A stretch of DNA of 64,000 bases from Pseudomonas sp. NFACC02 (GTDB lineage: Bacteria > Pseudomonadota > Gammaproteobacteria > Pseudomonadales > Pseudomonadaceae), in NCBI RefSeq assembly GCF_900110765.1, contig NZ_FOEO01000013.1, forward strand, positions 1 to 64,000, read 5' to 3'. The notes beneath the pieces were generated by a model. That model saw only the letters and a list, made by a program, of their open reading frames with translations, ran no database searches and had not been told where the DNA came from. Shown here one piece after another: positions 62,328 to 64,000 of the stretch (the first letter of the stretch is position 1; each line of letters begins with the position of its first letter). Both the position numbers and the translations under genes were made by a program.

Positions 62328-63269
62328 TCAGCGCCAGGAAAAGGCGAAGCCCTCACTGATGCCCTTCAAACCGTAACGAATATTTTTGGGGCTTCTGCTG
62401 TTTTGCAGCACGGTGATGGACGCCAGCGCCAGCGAAGAGACGACACAACAGATCGCTGAGTGAAATCTGCGGTTGTACATGATCGCCGCTCGGTTTCGAT
62501 AAAAGTGGAACAGGTGGCTTTTGCCCTTGGTACTGCCACTGTCGCCATGGCGGGCAAAACTGTTCAGCGCGACCTGACAGGTGATGCCACGTCCCGCCGC
62601 CCGGCGCTGCCAGTCGACTTCTTCGGAGTACATGAAGTAACGCTCGTCCATCAGGCCGACCTGATCGATGACGCGGCGGGACACCAGCATCGATGCACCC
62701 ATCAGGTAATCAGGGGAGGGCAGGTTGAGCTGGGCCAGTCGTGAACGATCGGCGTTCTTGCCAATCAGCTTCGTTTTGCCAAGCCATGGGTAGACCGTAC
62801 CGCCGCCCACGCACTGCACAATGTCGGGATCATCGGCGTACACGAGCACCGACGCGGTGAAACCGCAATGCGGATCAGCCGTCATCGTGTCGAGCAGAGC
62901 CTCCAGCGCGCCAGGTTCGACCGTGATGTCGTTGTTCAGAATCCAGAAATAGTCGTAGCCCGCCCTGTGTGCGTACGCGATGCCGACGTTATTACCGCCG
63001 GCATACCCGTGGTTACCGTTGTTCCTGATCAGACAACGCGCATATTTGCGCGAGTCATGCCGTATCTCATCCTGGGTGCTGATGAGCGTCCGGTCAGGAC
63101 CCTGCCGGGACAGATGAGCAACCAGTCTCTGGTAGTCGTCTGGCCGAGAGTCGTTGTCGATGATCACGACGGGAGTCGAGTAGCTGGCCTCAAGAGAGCG
63201 AATGCAGTCGAGGGTCTGCTCGGCGCCGTTCCAGTTGAGGATAATCGCGCAAACCTTGTCGGTGTTCAT
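62328..63269 (-). CDS. Family 2 glycosyltransferase (rhamnosyltransferase-like)
   Basis: 313 residues. GT-A fold: N-terminal VCAIILNWNGAEQTLDCIRSL with VVIIDNDS, the NND metal-site motif at 112-114 (WILNNDITVEPGALEALL), and MDERYFMYSEEVDWQRRA as the acceptor-side segment with catalytic Glu/Asp. This is the subgroup of WcaA/RfbF-like enzymes. GAGGA precedes the ATG. It lies 29 bp ahead of the Wzy-like gene on the same strand, so they likely form one operon with the flippase. Confidence 0.9.
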   Translation of the reverse strand: MNTDKVCAIILNWNGAEQTLDCIRSLEASYSTPVVIIDNDSRPDDYQRLVAHLSRQGPDRTLISTQDEIRHDSRKYARCLIRNNGNHGYAGGNNVGIAYAHRAGYDYFWILNNDITVEPGALEALLDTMTADPHCGFTASVLVYADDPDIVQCVGGGTVYPWLGKTKLIGKNADRSRLAQLNLPSPDYLMGASMLVSRRVIDQVGLMDERYFMYSEEVDWQRRAAGRGITCQVALNSFARHGDSGSTKGKSHLFHFYRNRAAIMYNRRFHSAICCVVSSLALASITVLQNSRSPKNIRYGLKGISEGFAFSWR

Positions 63270-63344
63270 GAAAGAAATCCTCAGAGGGGAAGGGATACTG
63301 CAGGCGTAGCTGCCGCCCGATCAGCGCAACATCCGATTTTTAAA

Positions 63345-64000
63345 TCAGGCCGTTCGCACGGGCAGACGGCGATACCAGCGTTGCCCCTGGAACAGCACGA
63401 TGATGATCATCGACAGGTTGATCAGCACGTTGGCGGCGGCATACGCCATGACCACCACGAGCGGATCCTTCACGATAAATGCACCGCCCAGCACAGCCAG
63501 AATTCGCAGGCTCGTGCTGACGAGCTCAAACACCAGGAAGGTCCTCTGCAGGGACAGCGCCGGTATGGCGACCAGACAGGGCCCGCCGATAAAGCCGGCA
63601 AACTCGGAGATCGCCAGCCACCTCGCGTACTCGCCCGCGGTTTCCCACGGCGTGCCGAACGCGAGCGCGAACAGCCACGGCCCGGCGATGACCAGCGCGG
63701 CAAACGGTGCCAGACCGGCCAATGCCATCCCGGCCACGCCTCGCATCAGCAGGCCTGTGACGGGTTCGCTGCCGTGAATCGCCTGGGTGATACGCGGGTA
63801 GTAGACACTGCCGACCGCCTTGCCGATGAAGTTGCTGGGCATCGCCAGCACTTGCAGACACAGCGCGAAAAAGCCGGCCGGAACCGCACCGAAAGCCGAA
63901 GCCAGCACCAGCGTCGGCATGTGTACAGACAGGGCATTGATCAACACTTGCGGCGCGCGAAACAGCGGGAAGTCCCGATATTCGGAGGCGAGTTGGCGTA
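63345..64000 (-). CDS. Wzx-like polysaccharide flippase, 3' part (cut by window edge)
   Basis: The frame is open through the right edge. The visible 217 residues include RQLASEYRDFPLFRAPQVLINALS, the segment that precedes the second half of Wzx/RfbX (MATE/MOP-superfamily) flippases, then about six membrane helices and a basic C-terminus (RWYRRLPVRTA). It should move a lipid-linked repeat unit across the inner membrane. Missing N-terminus lies beyond base 64000. Confidence 0.85.
   Translation of the reverse strand, partial: RQLASEYRDFPLFRAPQVLINALSVHMPTLVLASAFGAVPAGFFALCLQVLAMPSNFIGKAVGSVYYPRITQAIHGSEPVTGLLMRGVAGMALAGLAPFAALVIAGPWLFALAFGTPWETAGEYARWLAISEFAGFIGGPCLVAIPALSLQRTFLVFELVSTSLRILAVLGGAFIVKDPLVVVMAYAAANVLINLSMIIIVLFQGQRWYRRLPVRTA

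Overview
The window reads as a Pseudomonas chromosome, most like the fluorescens/syringae lineages. The evidence is the gene order, the roughly 60% GC coding style, Shine-Dalgarno starts, and many REP/REPIN palindromes of the TGTAGGAGC / TGTGGGAGC type. From memory of the P. aeruginosa PAO1 map, the order from cox (left) to plsC (right) follows PA0114-PA0102, PA0069-PA0059, PA0039-PA0031 and PA0025-PA0005 in reverse. That places the window close to the replication origin, running toward it from left to right. No tRNA, rRNA or CRISPR array was seen.

Layout. 1-363: 3' end of an IS110-family transposase. 407-5491: catalase HPII (katE), then the D-methionine importer metNIQ. 5677-14525: a complete cytochrome c oxidase block on the minus strand (ctaC, ctaD, ctaG/cox11, ctaE, SURF1, a small membrane protein, ctaA/COX15, cyoE, SCO), which encodes the subunits plus heme A synthesis and copper loading. 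Subunit II carries a fused C-terminal cytochrome c domain. 14944-18136: an uncharacterised protein, a SulP transporter and a beta-carbonic anhydrase. 18377-24044: a LexA-boxed radical SAM gene, a TpbA-like periplasmic phosphatase, oligopeptidase A with YheV, a gamma-carbonic-anhydrase-fold protein and a HAD phosphatase. 24159-29189: small envelope and stress genes (metallopeptidase lipoprotein, two DUF1161 proteins, OsmC, a luciferase-like monooxygenase, dodecin, DUF883).

29190-36027: trpI divergent from trpBA, then a choline-sulfate locus (LysR regulator, betC, choX). 36157-53417: housekeeping genes: aroE, hemF, qor, tsaC, dprA, a TsaP-like LysM gene, def-fmt-rsmB-trkA, a TPR protein, lpxL/htrB, tag, glyQS, gmhB and plsC.

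From 53602 to the right edge the conserved order stops. In other pseudomonads gyrB follows plsC. Here there is an MFS exporter with a large GH63/MGH1-like glycosidase, then polysaccharide genes on alternating strands: acyltransferase, WecG/TagA glycosyltransferase, secreted GH5 glycosidase, a Wzy/WaaL-like membrane protein, a family 2 glycosyltransferase and a Wzx-like flippase cut by the window edge. This looks like an exopolysaccharide locus inserted beside the origin region. Perfect DnaA-box 9-mers (TTATCCACA) are strongly over-represented from 35 to 57 kb.

I found no clearly new defence or mobile system. The best leads are the origin-proximal polysaccharide island, the DnaA-box cluster, the LexA box between the radical SAM and tpbA-like genes, and the IS110 (bridge-recombinase family) remnant.
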